Shown here in pieces: positions 18,871-28,659 of a stretch of DNA of 64,000 nt. The translations under genes and the position numbers were made by a program. Origin of the DNA: Leptospira soteropolitanensis (lineage in GTDB: Bacteria; Spirochaetota; Leptospiria; Leptospirales; Leptospiraceae); assembly GCF_026151655.1 (NCBI RefSeq), contig NZ_JAMQPN010000010.1, forward strand, positions 62,001 through 126,000. Reading direction: 5' to 3'. Every line of letters starts with the position of its first letter. Within the stretch, counting starts at the first letter, position 1. A model generated the notes under the pieces. The model was given only the letters and a program-made list of their open reading frames with translations, was not told the DNA's origin and ran no database searches.

Positions 18871-19797
18871 GTGGTCGTTTCCATTTTGGGACATCCTAAA
18901 ATTTCCGCTTTTTTGCGGAAAACAAGAGTTTGGTGCAAGTATAAACATTTTTCTGAATTGTATCAGGTTTTGTCCATACACTTAGATGAGGAAATTTGGA
19001 AGCAATACTTAGCAGAATGTACTCAATGGGAAAAATCAAAAGATCCGAATTGGAAACTTGTTAGTATTTTTGATCCCGAGTATCCCAAAACTTTAAAAGA
19101 AATCTATGACCCGCCACTGGTATTAGCTTGTTTGGGTAATCTCTCATTATTAAAATCCTCAATAGTAGCCATAGTGGGTACAAGAAAGTCTTCGCCAGTT
19201 TCGCTTTCTGCAACAAGAAAGTTGGTCGAAGTTTTGTCGGCAAACAAGAGTTTATCGATTGTTTCAGGTATGGCCCTCGGCATTGATAGGGAGGCCTTTC
19301 TTTCTGCTTGGGAATTTGGACTTCCGGTCATTGGAGTTCTGGGAACAACTTTGGGAATGGAATACCCACCAGGAAATCGAGATCTGTATAAAAGAATCAA
19401 GGAAGATCCTAATCAACTTCTGATTACCGAATTTTTACTCAAAACAGAACCTGCTAAATGGACCTTCCCAAAACGAAACCGAGTGATTTCTGGTCTTTCG
19501 GACAAAGTTTACATAATGGAATCTGGAAGAAAATCAGGAACTATTTCGACTGCCTATAGTGCGATGGAACAGAACCGAGAAATTTATGTGTTTGACCATC
19601 CGAAACAGTTTGATAACGAAGGTGGAAGGTTACTCATTAGACAAGGTGCCCATAAGTTAATTAGCGAAATCAAGTTCTCAATAGAAGAAGTAAAAGTAAA
19701 GAATGCTTCGATGAGTTATGAAGATTGGTGTAAAAAACGAACCATCCCTTCAGAAATTCGAAGAGATGGTAGATGGGATTTTGATTTTAACCTTTAA
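18871..19797 (+). CDS. dprA: DNA-processing protein DprA
   Basis: A DprA/Smf protein of 308 residues. The Rossmann-like core has AIVGTRKSSPVSLSA (residues about 98-112), SIVSGMALGIDREAF (about 130-145), VIGVLGTTLGMEYPPGN (about 153-170), and FPKRNRVISGLSDKVYIMES (about 198-217). These contain the canonical SGMALGID and FPxRNRxIsgLS signatures. DprA loads RecA onto incoming single-stranded DNA during transformation and is also found in species without known competence. The start is a GTG. The C-terminal winged-helix domain found in longer DprA forms seems reduced to a short tail. Its 3' end overlaps the convergent antiporter gene by 11 bases. Confidence 0.93.
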   Translation: MVVSILGHPKISAFLRKTRVWCKYKHFSELYQVLSIHLDEEIWKQYLAECTQWEKSKDPNWKLVSIFDPEYPKTLKEIYDPPLVLACLGNLSLLKSSIVAIVGTRKSSPVSLSATRKLVEVLSANKSLSIVSGMALGIDREAFLSAWEFGLPVIGVLGTTLGMEYPPGNRDLYKRIKEDPNQLLITEFLLKTEPAKWTFPKRNRVISGLSDKVYIMESGRKSGTISTAYSAMEQNREIYVFDHPKQFDNEGGRLLIRQGAHKLISEIKFSIEEVKVKNASMSYEDWCKKRTIPSEIRRDGRWDFDFNL

Positions 19798-20821
19798 AAA
19801 TAAATCCTGCTGCGGTTGCTATAATATAAATGATTAACAAAAAAACACCAAACGGTCGTTTAATTTTGTCTTTTGAAAATACAATCCCTAAACGAAAGAG
19901 TACAAGAACAATGAGCATCGATGGAAAGTAGAATGTAAAAAAACTAACTGGAGCTTCTAGTCCGGTTTTTGTTACTGCCGCGGCGGCACCGGAAACAAAA
20001 AGAACATTCAAAATATCGGCTCCGATGATATTTCCAACGGCAAGTTCCGAATGCCCTCGTCTAGAGGCTTGGATGGCCGTAACAAGTTCCGGAAGGGAAG
20101 TTCCAAAGGCAACAAGAGTAGCACCAATAATTGAGTCGGGAATGGATAGTCGAACCGCTGTTTCTTGGACAGAAGGGATAAGAACCTTCGATGATAAAAT
20201 CACAAGAGTGATGGCCACTACGAGTTTTAAAAGAATAACCCCAAAAGGAGATTCATCATATTCGGTTGTGGCATCAATTCCTGCTTCTACTTCGCCCGGC
20301 TTGGAACGAGACCAACGAATGCTTAAATAAATATAAACAGCAAGAAGGATTAAAAATACAAAACCGGTTCCTTGGTCGATTCTTCCCCCTGTGGAGAAAA
20401 CCGATGTTAGGTTTGACCAAGGTAAAGCTGCAAACACGAGTAAAAATCCTGCAAGTACTTGGATCCAACCTTGGCGATTGACTAGTCGTTTGTCAATGTC
20501 AGGCGGTGAAATAAGGATGGCGATTCCCAAAATCAGTCCCGTATCACAGATGATGGAACCAACGGCATTTCCCAGTGCAATTCCTGGATTTCCTTCCAAA
20601 GCGGAAAGAACAGATACGGAGACTTCGGGGAGGGTTGTACCCAAACTTACGATGGTGGCCCCGATAATCATTTTAGGAACACCCCATCTTGTGGAAAGGG
20701 AAACTGCTTCATCCACGAGAACGTCTGCGGCTTTACCCAAAACTAGGATGGAGCCGATGATAACGAGTAAAAGAACTGGTAAGGGGAGGGTTTGAAAAGT
20801 TGCAGTAAGAAATGCATCCAT
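19787..20821 (-). CDS. CaCA-family calcium/sodium antiporter
   Basis: This inner-membrane protein of 344 residues has about ten transmembrane segments and two inverted alpha-repeats. The first carries IGATIVSLGTTLPEVSVS (residues about 52-70) and GNAVGSIICDTGLILG. The second carries IGATLVAFGTSLPELVTA (about 237-255) and GNIIGADILNVLFV. The acidic and polar residues of these repeats bind calcium or sodium, as in E. coli YrbG/ChaA-type exchangers. It exports Ca2+ in exchange for Na+ or H+. Ion specificity cannot be decided. Divergently transcribed from the next gene with only 16 bases between starts. Confidence 0.9.
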   Translation of the reverse strand: MDAFLTATFQTLPLPVLLLVIIGSILVLGKAADVLVDEAVSLSTRWGVPKMIIGATIVSLGTTLPEVSVSVLSALEGNPGIALGNAVGSIICDTGLILGIAILISPPDIDKRLVNRQGWIQVLAGFLLVFAALPWSNLTSVFSTGGRIDQGTGFVFLILLAVYIYLSIRWSRSKPGEVEAGIDATTEYDESPFGVILLKLVVAITLVILSSKVLIPSVQETAVRLSIPDSIIGATLVAFGTSLPELVTAIQASRRGHSELAVGNIIGADILNVLFVSGAAAAVTKTGLEAPVSFFTFYFPSMLIVLVLFRLGIVFSKDKIKRPFGVFLLIIYIIATAAGFIFKG

Positions 20822-20837
20822 AGATAACGGTCAGAAT

Positions 20838-21461
20838 ATGGAAAACTTCATCCGACTGCGACTCTTTCTTTGGGTAGGGACCCTCGGATTTTTTTCTCCG
20901 GTACTCGGAGAACCACGATTGCCTAAGGAACCAAACCTACCTTCCATCCCTCAGGAAGAATCGAAAGAACCACGAAATGCTCGTGGAGACAAAGACTCTA
21001 CAGAACCTAAAGTATTAAACCTTACCCTTTGCGATGGGCGGACCGTTCGAGGCGAATCATCTAGCGGCAGTCAGTCGATGTCTTTCGAACATTCTAAAGA
21101 TGGAATCCTTTACAAAAAAAAACTGACAGTAAACGAACTTGACTCGCTACGAATTGACTCCTGGGAACTAAAGCAGAAACGAGAAGAAAAAAAAGGAATC
21201 ACTTACGAAGTGGTTCCTAAAAAAATTCGTATCCGTACCCGGAATGGCGAAGTATTTTATAAAGAAACGGGTGTATCCGATTTAAAATTACTAAACATTG
21301 AAATTAAAAACAATAATGGAGAGACAACACTTTTTACCTTTTGGGTCGATTTAAAATATCCGGATGGAAAATGGTATTCAGGATTATCCAGTTTGAAACA
21401 GGACCAAGGGACAAGAGAAGATTGTTTGAAAGATGTGGTAAAGATGATTGAGTGGGAGTGA
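20838..21461 (+). CDS. Exported protein of unknown function
   Basis: A 207-residue protein with a signal peptide (LRLFLWVGTLGFFSPVLG, cleavage probably after G24). A Pro/Glu/Lys-rich linker follows to about residue 55, then a beta-rich domain that begins with LTLCDGRTVRGE. The DGRTVRG turn looks like a repeat found in small SH3-like or Sm-like domains, but I cannot name the family. It is not clearly coupled to neighbours. Confidence 0.6.
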   Translation: MENFIRLRLFLWVGTLGFFSPVLGEPRLPKEPNLPSIPQEESKEPRNARGDKDSTEPKVLNLTLCDGRTVRGESSSGSQSMSFEHSKDGILYKKKLTVNELDSLRIDSWELKQKREEKKGITYEVVPKKIRIRTRNGEVFYKETGVSDLKLLNIEIKNNNGETTLFTFWVDLKYPDGKWYSGLSSLKQDQGTREDCLKDVVKMIEWE

Positions 21462-21524
21462 TTTTTCATTCACCAATACCAAGTGGAATTTTCACCTGGC
21501 ATTGGTTTTCTTAGTTCTTTTGAT

Positions 21525-23789
21525 TTATTCCGATACACAATCCACATAATAAGTTACATGGCCTGACTCTGATTTTTCTTCCACAAGACCGTGGATATCA
21601 GTTTCAAAACCTGGGAACTTGGAGTTAAACTCTCTTGCAAATTGTAAATAACGAATGATGGTCATGTTAAACTTTTCTCCTGGAATGAGAAGTGGGATTC
21701 CAGGAGGATAGGGTGTAAGCAGCACCGAGGTAATCCTTCCTTCCAATTCATCAATCGGAACTCTTTCAATGTCACGGTGTGCCATTTTTGAAAATGCTTC
21801 CGAAGGTTTCATTGCAGGAATCATAGGGCTCAAATACATCTCTGTTGTTAGGTGAGAGATATTGTTGGCTCGATACACTTCATGCATAGATTGGCAAAGG
21901 TCACGAAGCCCAATCCGGTCATACTTCGGATATGCAGCTGTAAACTTTGGCATCACACGCCAGAGTGGTTGGTTTGAATCATAATCATCTTTGAACTGCT
22001 GTAATTCGGTTACCATAGTGTTCCATCTCCCTTTGGTGATCCCGATTGTGAACATGATAAAGAAACTATAAAGTCCTGTTTTTTCTACAATGATTCCGTG
22101 TTCTGCCAAATACTTAGTAAGAATAAGAGCAGGGATTCCCCAATCAGCAAATTCCCCTTCCACACTCATACCTGGTGTGATAACTGTTGCTTTGATCGGA
22201 TCCAGCATATTGAATCCTTCCGCAATGTCACCAAATCCATGCCAACGATCATTGGCCTTAAGAATCCATTCGTCTCGTTCGCCTGCTCCTTCCTCTGCTA
22301 GAGCTTCTGGACCCCAGACACTAAACCACCAGTCTTCTTCCAATTCCAAATCTACTTTGCGCATGGCACGTCGGAAATCGAGTGCCTCTTCAATGGATTC
22401 TTCAACGAGTGCGTTTCCACCGGGAGATTCCATCATGGCTGCGGCCACATCGCAAGAAGCGATGATGGCATATTGTGGGCTGGTACTTGTATGCATTAAA
22501 AATGCTTCGTTAAATAAGTTTCTGTCCAAAGTTTGTTTTTCACTGTTTTGCACAAGGATCTGACTTGCTTGCGAAAGACCAGCCAGAAGTTTATGTGTGG
22601 ATTGGGTGGAAAAGATCATACTTTCTTTTGGTCTTGGTCTGTCTGAACCAATCGCATGCATCCCAGTGTAAAAACGATGAAACGATGCATGTGGGAGCCA
22701 TGCTTCATCAAAGTGTAATGTTGAAATTTTACCATCTAACTCTGATTTGATGTCTTCGACATTATATAAAATTCCGTCATAAGTGCTTTGTGTGATGGTG
22801 AGAATTCTTGGGTTTCCTTTTACATCTTTCGCAAAAGGATGTTCCGCGATTTTTTTCTGAATGTTTTCCCATTTGAATTCTGATTTGGGAATAGGACCAA
22901 TGATCCCAAAATGATTTCTAGTTGGCATTAAAAAGACAGGAATTGCCCCTGTCATAGTAATGGCATGAAGGATACTTTTATGACAGTTACGGTCAACGAT
23001 CACTACGTCACCCGGTGCAACTGTGCTATGCCATACAATTTTGTTGGAAGTAGAAGTTCCGTTTGTAACAAAATACAAACTATCACATTGAAAAATTCGC
23101 GCGGCATTTCTTTCGCTGGCAGAAATAGGCCCTGTATGATCTAAAAGTTGTCCTAGTTCATCTACCGCATTACAAACGTCAGCTCGTAACATGTTCTCAC
23201 CAAAAAATTGATGGAACATTTGACCAACGGGACTTTTTAAAAAAGCAACACCACCGGAGTGACCAGGACAATGCCAACTGTAACTTCCATCATGAGCATA
23301 TTGGGTTAATGCACGAAAGAAAGGCGGAGGCAAACTATCCAAGTAAGATTTTACTTCTCTGTGAATGGCTCTTGCCATAAATTCAGGTGTGTCTTCAAAC
23401 ATATGAATGAAGCCATGTAATTCTTTTAAGATGCTATTGGGAATATGACGACTGGTTCTTGTTTCCCCATATAGAAATAGCGGTATGTCAGCGTTCCTAT
23501 GACGCACTTGTGTCACAAAATCTTTGAGTTGGCGCAGAGCATCTGGAACTTCTCCTTCTGTTTCAGGAGTGAATTCTTCATCATCGATCGAGAGGATGAA
23601 ACCACAAGCGCGGCTTTGTTGTTGCACAAAACTTGTCAAATCTCCGTAACTGGTAACACCCAGAACTTCAATCCCTTCGCCTTCAAGGGCCTTTGCAATA
23701 GCTCGAATGCCAAGACCACTGGCATTTTCGGAACGAAAATCTTCATCAATGATGATGATAGGAAATTGTACGATACCGTTTTGATACAT
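21525..23789 (-). CDS. Orn/Lys/Arg decarboxylase family, fold type I PLP enzyme
   Basis: A large amino-acid decarboxylase of about 754 residues. The N-terminal wing domain (IIIIDEDF..., residues 1-130) resembles a response-regulator fold. The PLP core has WHCPGHSGG, FVTNGTSTSNKIV, and the PLP lysine in STQSTHKLLAGLSQAS (near residue 390). A C-terminal domain with LLTPYPPGIPLLIPGE follows. This is the full acid-inducible lysine/ornithine/arginine decarboxylase layout. It makes cadaverine, putrescine or agmatine; which one is not readable. The ATG at 23787-23789 has GGAG four bases upstream and gives the natural N-terminus. A longer frame to 23825 has no better start. No antiporter gene is next to it. 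Confidence 0.9.
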   Translation of the reverse strand: MYQNGIVQFPIIIIDEDFRSENASGLGIRAIAKALEGEGIEVLGVTSYGDLTSFVQQQSRACGFILSIDDEEFTPETEGEVPDALRQLKDFVTQVRHRNADIPLFLYGETRTSRHIPNSILKELHGFIHMFEDTPEFMARAIHREVKSYLDSLPPPFFRALTQYAHDGSYSWHCPGHSGGVAFLKSPVGQMFHQFFGENMLRADVCNAVDELGQLLDHTGPISASERNAARIFQCDSLYFVTNGTSTSNKIVWHSTVAPGDVVIVDRNCHKSILHAITMTGAIPVFLMPTRNHFGIIGPIPKSEFKWENIQKKIAEHPFAKDVKGNPRILTITQSTYDGILYNVEDIKSELDGKISTLHFDEAWLPHASFHRFYTGMHAIGSDRPRPKESMIFSTQSTHKLLAGLSQASQILVQNSEKQTLDRNLFNEAFLMHTSTSPQYAIIASCDVAAAMMESPGGNALVEESIEEALDFRRAMRKVDLELEEDWWFSVWGPEALAEEGAGERDEWILKANDRWHGFGDIAEGFNMLDPIKATVITPGMSVEGEFADWGIPALILTKYLAEHGIIVEKTGLYSFFIMFTIGITKGRWNTMVTELQQFKDDYDSNQPLWRVMPKFTAAYPKYDRIGLRDLCQSMHEVYRANNISHLTTEMYLSPMIPAMKPSEAFSKMAHRDIERVPIDELEGRITSVLLTPYPPGIPLLIPGEKFNMTIIRYLQFAREFNSKFPGFETDIHGLVEEKSESGHVTYYVDCVSE

Positions 23790-23838
23790 CACACTCCATA
23801 GGAGGAGTGACCCGTAGGGAATCAAATAATTTTAGTAT

Positions 23839-26160
23839 TTAAACGCGTTTTTTAGGAAGGTATTTATAATACTCCATTTCGATCGTATTGATGAGGTAGG
23901 TGTAGTACTTAACTAGCTTTTTATCGAACTTCTTTTTGTTCATTTCCTCTCTGTAGTGGTCGGCAAGTTGGCCACGAAAGAGGGCTGACTTCATATCGTT
24001 TCTGTTGATAAGAATGGTATTTGGAAGATCTCGAATGGCAACATCGTCTGGTATGACAACGGTAGAAACGGATTGTAAAACAGCATATTCTACGGTAGAA
24101 GCAACTTTGTCGTTATCTTTCTCTTTGCCTAAAGTCATGTTATTTCGTTTGATGTTGTCTAAGTTTTCGTAAATGCGAGAACGTAAGGACTTGGGATCCA
24201 AAACTTTGTCTGTGATTTTATTGAATCGTTTTGGAAATACGAAATTATCTGCGGCTTTGTAGATATTGGAGAGTTTTTCGTCTTTTTTACTCGTTTCCTC
24301 TTCTTCTTCGTAGGTTGAAGAGGAGGAACTAGAATGATAAGTTGGTTTCCCCCAATCTCCGATCCCAGAAAATTTTCCTGAGTTTTTGATATCTTCTCGG
24401 ATTTCTTCTGTTGATTTTTCTCGGAAATAAATCGCTGCCATAAATCCGAGTACTACGGAAAAGGGAACTCCAAAGAATATCGGCATCGCGGACCGAAGGT
24501 AGTAAGCACCTGTGATAAAAATAAGAGTGCTTACCACAAAGGTTAAAATACCAGGAACTACATTGAACCGAGAGCGGATTTCGTTGGATCGTTCTTTTTC
24601 CAATTCTTCCACTTCCATGTTTTTTACATCAGCATTGAGTTTGGCGATTAACTCTGGTTTTAGTTTGTTATTGAGTTCTGGATGTTTAGGATTCGAGAGT
24701 TTATGATTGATAATTTTGGCATAACCCAATTGTTTTTTGTATTCTGGATTGGTTCTACCTTCAAATGCTAGTTTGTGGATGACAGCAGCCATATAACCAT
24801 GATCTACAACGTAATAAACAGATCTTCCATCTGGTAGTTTTTCTTCATAATACGAATGATCGGAAAAAACATCGTCTTTCAAACGTTTGATGTATTCGTT
24901 TGCTTTCTCTTCTGAAGTGATTCCCGCTTTTGCTACTTCTTCTTCAAAATCAATTCTAAGTAGTGTATTATGGTTTTTTGTATGCTCTGGGATTTTGCTG
25001 ATGACTGCATTTTTGACGGTTCCATAAATGCTATCATCTTTGCGAGTGAGAACAGATCCCTTTTCTTCAGAAAGTCTTTTTAAAATTTTGACACTAAGTT
25101 CAATTGTTTCTTTAACAGATAATGCTTTGTTTCCTTTTTCAGTAGGAAAAGGGAAACTTTCAATGATTGATAAAAACTTTTTCACTTCTTCTTCTGGGTT
25201 CATTTTTGATTCTAAAGAAGAAAATTTTGGTTTGGAGATATAGTCACTGAAGGTCGCAAGAAAGGACTCATACTTTGCATCTTTAGCAAGTTTTGTGAGT
25301 TGATCCTTTGAAAAATGTTCCAATCCATTCATATGAGCAAGGATTTGGTTCACAACTTCTGGCAATCGTTTGAAACTTCCATCAGGTAAGATATTGAGTT
25401 CATCGATCACTATGTGATAATCAGATAAAATAGGAAGCGCTAGGTTTTGTTCTCTGGCAAAGTCAGTAAAGTCCTGGAGAAAATCTGGCATGGGGATATA
25501 AGGTAAATTTCCAAATCCTTTCCGAACCAAAGAGGAAATTTCAGCTTCGAGAGATCCAAGTTTTGGATAAAGCCAAGTATTTCCTTCTTTGTTCTTTTGC
25601 AAAAGTAGAGAACCTGGATTTTCTTCATCCCAGTTTCTACCTTTTTTGGCACGATTTTCCAAAAGGACTTTGATTAGGTCTTGGGAAAAACGAAAACAAG
25701 CCTGTCTATACGGTTGTGTATCCGTCTTATTTTCGTTTTGCGGTGCGACGAGAGCAATCTTGGAAGAGATTTTACTGCCAGTGCGTATCAGATAAGGGTA
25801 AGCATAGGCTGCTCTGTTTTGGCCCCGGTGGTCAATGTCCAAAATTTGACGGAGCGCATGGTAAATGGAATTTTCAGTTCGGCCTTGGGTCCCTAAGTTT
25901 GTATACTTTCCTAATGCTTCCGGAAGTTTATCTACTGTCATCAAATAAGATGCATGTTTTTCTTTTGAGCCGTGTTTTTCTAAACGTTTGTGCCAGTCTT
26001 TGAGTTCATCCAGGATACAACGTGCAGTGGGTGTCAGACTCCCTACCGAATCAGACAAAAAGATATATGATTGTGCGGATGGTCTATCGGAAGAAGTTTC
26101 CTCTTTGGTAGAAGGATTTTCTACGACTGTGTCTGATAGATCAAAGTTGTCTTCGCTCAT
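23839..26160 (-). CDS. Large membrane protein of unknown function
   Basis: This 773-residue protein starts at ATG 26158-26160, which overlaps the avtA stop as ATGA. The frame extends further upstream inside avtA but without support. Residues 1 to about 530 are soluble and charged. Two adjacent transmembrane helices follow (ILTFVVSTLIFITGAYYL and IFFGVPFSVVLGFMAAIYF, about residues 535-580), then a serine/glutamate-rich linker (SSSSSSTYEEEEE) and a charged helical tail. I do not recognise the family. Coupling to avtA suggests co-expression rather than shared chemistry. Confidence 0.7.
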   Translation of the reverse strand: MSEDNFDLSDTVVENPSTKEETSSDRPSAQSYIFLSDSVGSLTPTARCILDELKDWHKRLEKHGSKEKHASYLMTVDKLPEALGKYTNLGTQGRTENSIYHALRQILDIDHRGQNRAAYAYPYLIRTGSKISSKIALVAPQNENKTDTQPYRQACFRFSQDLIKVLLENRAKKGRNWDEENPGSLLLQKNKEGNTWLYPKLGSLEAEISSLVRKGFGNLPYIPMPDFLQDFTDFAREQNLALPILSDYHIVIDELNILPDGSFKRLPEVVNQILAHMNGLEHFSKDQLTKLAKDAKYESFLATFSDYISKPKFSSLESKMNPEEEVKKFLSIIESFPFPTEKGNKALSVKETIELSVKILKRLSEEKGSVLTRKDDSIYGTVKNAVISKIPEHTKNHNTLLRIDFEEEVAKAGITSEEKANEYIKRLKDDVFSDHSYYEEKLPDGRSVYYVVDHGYMAAVIHKLAFEGRTNPEYKKQLGYAKIINHKLSNPKHPELNNKLKPELIAKLNADVKNMEVEELEKERSNEIRSRFNVVPGILTFVVSTLIFITGAYYLRSAMPIFFGVPFSVVLGFMAAIYFREKSTEEIREDIKNSGKFSGIGDWGKPTYHSSSSSSTYEEEEETSKKDEKLSNIYKAADNFVFPKRFNKITDKVLDPKSLRSRIYENLDNIKRNNMTLGKEKDNDKVASTVEYAVLQSVSTVVIPDDVAIRDLPNTILINRNDMKSALFRGQLADHYREEMNKKKFDKKLVKYYTYLINTIEMEYYKYLPKKRV

Positions 26161-27431
26161 TTGGATTTTGCCTGGTGTGAAGCCACAATTTCTGCAAGGA
26201 TATGGGCTCCCCTGGCTAATTCTTCTTCCTTGCGGCAATATGTCAAACGTATGCATTCTTTGGTGTGGGAAAAATCTGAGTTTAATCCCGGAAAGAAATA
26301 ATGTCCTGAAACTATAAAGAGTCGTTTATCTTTACAAAGGTGGTAAAGTTGGTGATTTGATATGGAAAGATTTGGAAAACGTATCCAAAGAAAAAATCCG
26401 CCCATAGGATCGTGGATTTCATATTCCACTCCATATTTTTTGAATTCTGATTCAAAGATAGAGGTGGCAAGTTCTAACTTTTTTTCATAAAACGGGCGTA
26501 AGACGTTTTTTGCAAGTTCAGGCAGAATGTTCTTTTGGAAAAGGAATTCCATCATATACACTCCAAGGTTACCAACCGCTAAGTTGCCAACGGCCGCATA
26601 AGAAGATAGAATTTCAATGGTTTCTGGATTAGCCATGACGATGCCCAATCGAACTCCCGGCAGACCAATTTTGGAAAAACTTAATGATAAAGTCCTACCG
26701 TCCTTATATGTGATCGGTTCTTCGGCAGCAATCAGGTTGGGAAAGGGATTTCCGTAGGCTAAGTCAATAAGAAGTGGGATTGAGTTTTTTTTGGTTCTTT
26801 CTTCTATCCACTGAATGTCTTCTAATGGTAAAATATTTCCAGTAGGGTTTGTGGGTCTTGACATAACAACACAACCTATGTTGGATAAATCAAAATTTTC
26901 TTTATTAAACCCGTAACGAAATCTATGTTTTCCTGTTGGAATGACTTCAGGTTCTTTTGCCAAAAAAACATCGGCTTCAATTGATTGGTCCGCATAACCA
27001 ATATATTCTGGAACAATGGGAAGGAGAATTTTTTTGAAATTGCCACCTATCATTTTACCGGAATGAATATTGAGTAGGAAGGAATAAGCGTTTTGGCTGC
27101 CGTTAAAAAAAGCAATATTGTCCTTTCTGAGGTTGGCATCTAAATGGGGAGAGAGATACTCTGCGGCGAGGGCACGAAAACGATCATTTCCAATCGGAGC
27201 TTGGTAGTCTCCAAGTAGGGCCTTTAGGTTCGGGTCACTGGCGAGGGATTGAAAACAGGCAGTAAAAATATCCTCTGCTTCCCGGATATGAGCAGGATTG
27301 CCACCACCAAGTAGGATTTCTTCTGGGTGGCCTGTCACCTGGCCCAAATCTTCCATAAGAGAACGAATTCCCTGGTTTTGTCGGAGGCGGCTAGCCCAAA
27401 GAGAAGCGCAAGAATCCTTCATGGGCGTCAT
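26157..27431 (-). CDS. avtA: Valine-pyruvate aminotransferase
   Basis: This fold type I aminotransferase is a close match in pattern to AvtA. It has LMEDLG near the start, LGGGNPAHI (about residue 42), NGSQNAYSFL, PEYIGYADQ, the SRPTNPTGN loop, and the PLP lysine in SFSKIGLPGVRLG. The C-terminal FFPGLNSDFSHTKECIRL matches the AvtA signature FFPGL...H. It interconverts valine and 2-oxoisovalerate with alanine and pyruvate in the cytoplasm. ATG 27429-27431 has GGTGA just upstream; a GTG two codons earlier is possible. Its 3' end overlaps the next gene by 4 bases. Confidence 0.92.
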   Translation of the reverse strand: MTPMKDSCASLWASRLRQNQGIRSLMEDLGQVTGHPEEILLGGGNPAHIREAEDIFTACFQSLASDPNLKALLGDYQAPIGNDRFRALAAEYLSPHLDANLRKDNIAFFNGSQNAYSFLLNIHSGKMIGGNFKKILLPIVPEYIGYADQSIEADVFLAKEPEVIPTGKHRFRYGFNKENFDLSNIGCVVMSRPTNPTGNILPLEDIQWIEERTKKNSIPLLIDLAYGNPFPNLIAAEEPITYKDGRTLSLSFSKIGLPGVRLGIVMANPETIEILSSYAAVGNLAVGNLGVYMMEFLFQKNILPELAKNVLRPFYEKKLELATSIFESEFKKYGVEYEIHDPMGGFFLWIRFPNLSISNHQLYHLCKDKRLFIVSGHYFFPGLNSDFSHTKECIRLTYCRKEEELARGAHILAEIVASHQAKSK

Positions 27432-27505
27432 ATTCACCAGACTTTCTCGTTTCTGAACCTTTTTTCTAGGGGATACTTAAAATTATGTTCGCATTTCGAA
27501 AAATG

Positions 27506-27546
27506 AAGTGACATAATTCAGAAATACAGTAATTAAGTGACATAAT
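27506..27546 (+). promoter_or_regulatory. Two direct copies of AAGTGACATAAT upstream of the DegT-like gene
   Basis: The 12-base word AAGTGACATAAT occurs at 27506-27517 and 27535-27546, 29 bases apart, just before the ATG at 27565. Each contains TGACATAAT, which resembles an extended -10 element (TGn then CATAAT), so they may be tandem promoters. They could equally be a repeated operator. No convincing TTGACA lies 17 bases upstream of either. Confidence 0.45.
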
Positions 27547-27564
27547 ATAGAGGAGTGCTGTTGG

Positions 27565-28659
27565 ATGAGCACCGAAACAATACAAAGACCTATTCGAAAA
27601 GAAAAAGATATCGAATTTTTTAAACCGACTCTTTCCAGGGAAGACCTGAAAGGTGTTTTAGAGTGTCTCGTAGAAGAACATCTTTCTACCGGTGAAATCG
27701 TCGAACGTTTTGAGAAAACGTTTTGCCATACGTTTAAAATCAAATATGCCGTTTCTTCCAATTCTCTCACTTCCGCTTATCATTTAGCATTACTTGCATT
27801 AGGTGTGAAAGCTGGAGACTTAGTTTTACTTTCTAGTTATGCACCGATTTCAGCTTTGGACGCCATTTTTCTTTTACAAGCAAAGCCAGTGCTTGTGGAT
27901 TTAAAACGAAATTCCTTCCACCCATGTCCAGAAGACTTCCTACGTAAAAAAAATGAATCCGGTGCGAAATTTGCTCTTTTTGATCATAGTTTTGGATCGC
28001 TCATTCGTATCTCTGATTATTCCATCGAAGGATTGGAAGTAGTAGAAGATTTTACGGAAGCCATTGGTGCTACATCCGAAACCATTACGGTCGGCAAACA
28101 ATCTAAAATTGCGATTTGTGGCCTTAGTGCTGAGAATATCATTACCACTGGAAACGGGGCAATGATCATTACTTCCGAACTTACTCTTTCTAATGCAGTT
28201 AAATCGTATAAGTCTGGGTCTTCCGCCAAACGTAACTTTGGTGAGCCAAAATATGATTACAATTTGGTAGATTATCAAGCAGCCCTTGGAATTGAACAAC
28301 TTTCAAAACTCGGTGTAATTTTGGAACGTAAGAAAAAAATTGCATCAGCATACTTACAAGCAGTTCAAAATTCTAGATTAGAAACTTATTTTCAAAATCC
28401 AACTGAAGACACATTCCAAAGATTCCCCATTGTAGTTTCGGGACAAAACTACGAAGAGATTCAAAGATATTTTAAATCGATTCATATTGGAACACAAAGA
28501 ACCGTTGATGAACCACTTCATCGAGTATTGGAAGAAAATCCGTTAGAGTTCCCAAATGCAGAACGTCTCTTCCAAAGAGGACATTGTATTCCCATTTATC
28601 CTAACCTCACCAAAGATAACGTACAACGGATTGCAACTGCCATCCGGCGCATCTATTGA
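27565..28659 (+). CDS. DegT/DnrJ/EryC1-fold protein lacking the PLP lysine
   Basis: This 364-residue protein has the full fold of DegT-type sugar aminotransferases. It has FFKPTLSREDLKGV near the start, SSNSLTSAYHLALLALG (residues about 64-80), VEDFTEAIGA with Asp162 to contact the pyridine nitrogen, and the ITTGNGAMI loop. The catalytic PLP lysine, normally in an S-x-H-x-x-K-N-I-x-T-G motif, is replaced by glutamate (Glu190 in GLSAENIITTG; codon GAG). It therefore should not form an internal aldimine. It might be a dehydratase-like variant, a regulator or a structural subunit. The next gene starts on the base after its stop, so they are very likely one operon. Confidence 0.85.
   Translation: MSTETIQRPIRKEKDIEFFKPTLSREDLKGVLECLVEEHLSTGEIVERFEKTFCHTFKIKYAVSSNSLTSAYHLALLALGVKAGDLVLLSSYAPISALDAIFLLQAKPVLVDLKRNSFHPCPEDFLRKKNESGAKFALFDHSFGSLIRISDYSIEGLEVVEDFTEAIGATSETITVGKQSKIAICGLSAENIITTGNGAMIITSELTLSNAVKSYKSGSSAKRNFGEPKYDYNLVDYQAALGIEQLSKLGVILERKKKIASAYLQAVQNSRLETYFQNPTEDTFQRFPIVVSGQNYEEIQRYFKSIHIGTQRTVDEPLHRVLEENPLEFPNAERLFQRGHCIPIYPNLTKDNVQRIATAIRRIY

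Noticed and set aside
22090..22563. 157-codon plus-strand frame inside the decarboxylase
   Set aside because: Antisense to a clear PLP decarboxylase; Ser/Pro-rich composition typical of reverse-frame shadows.
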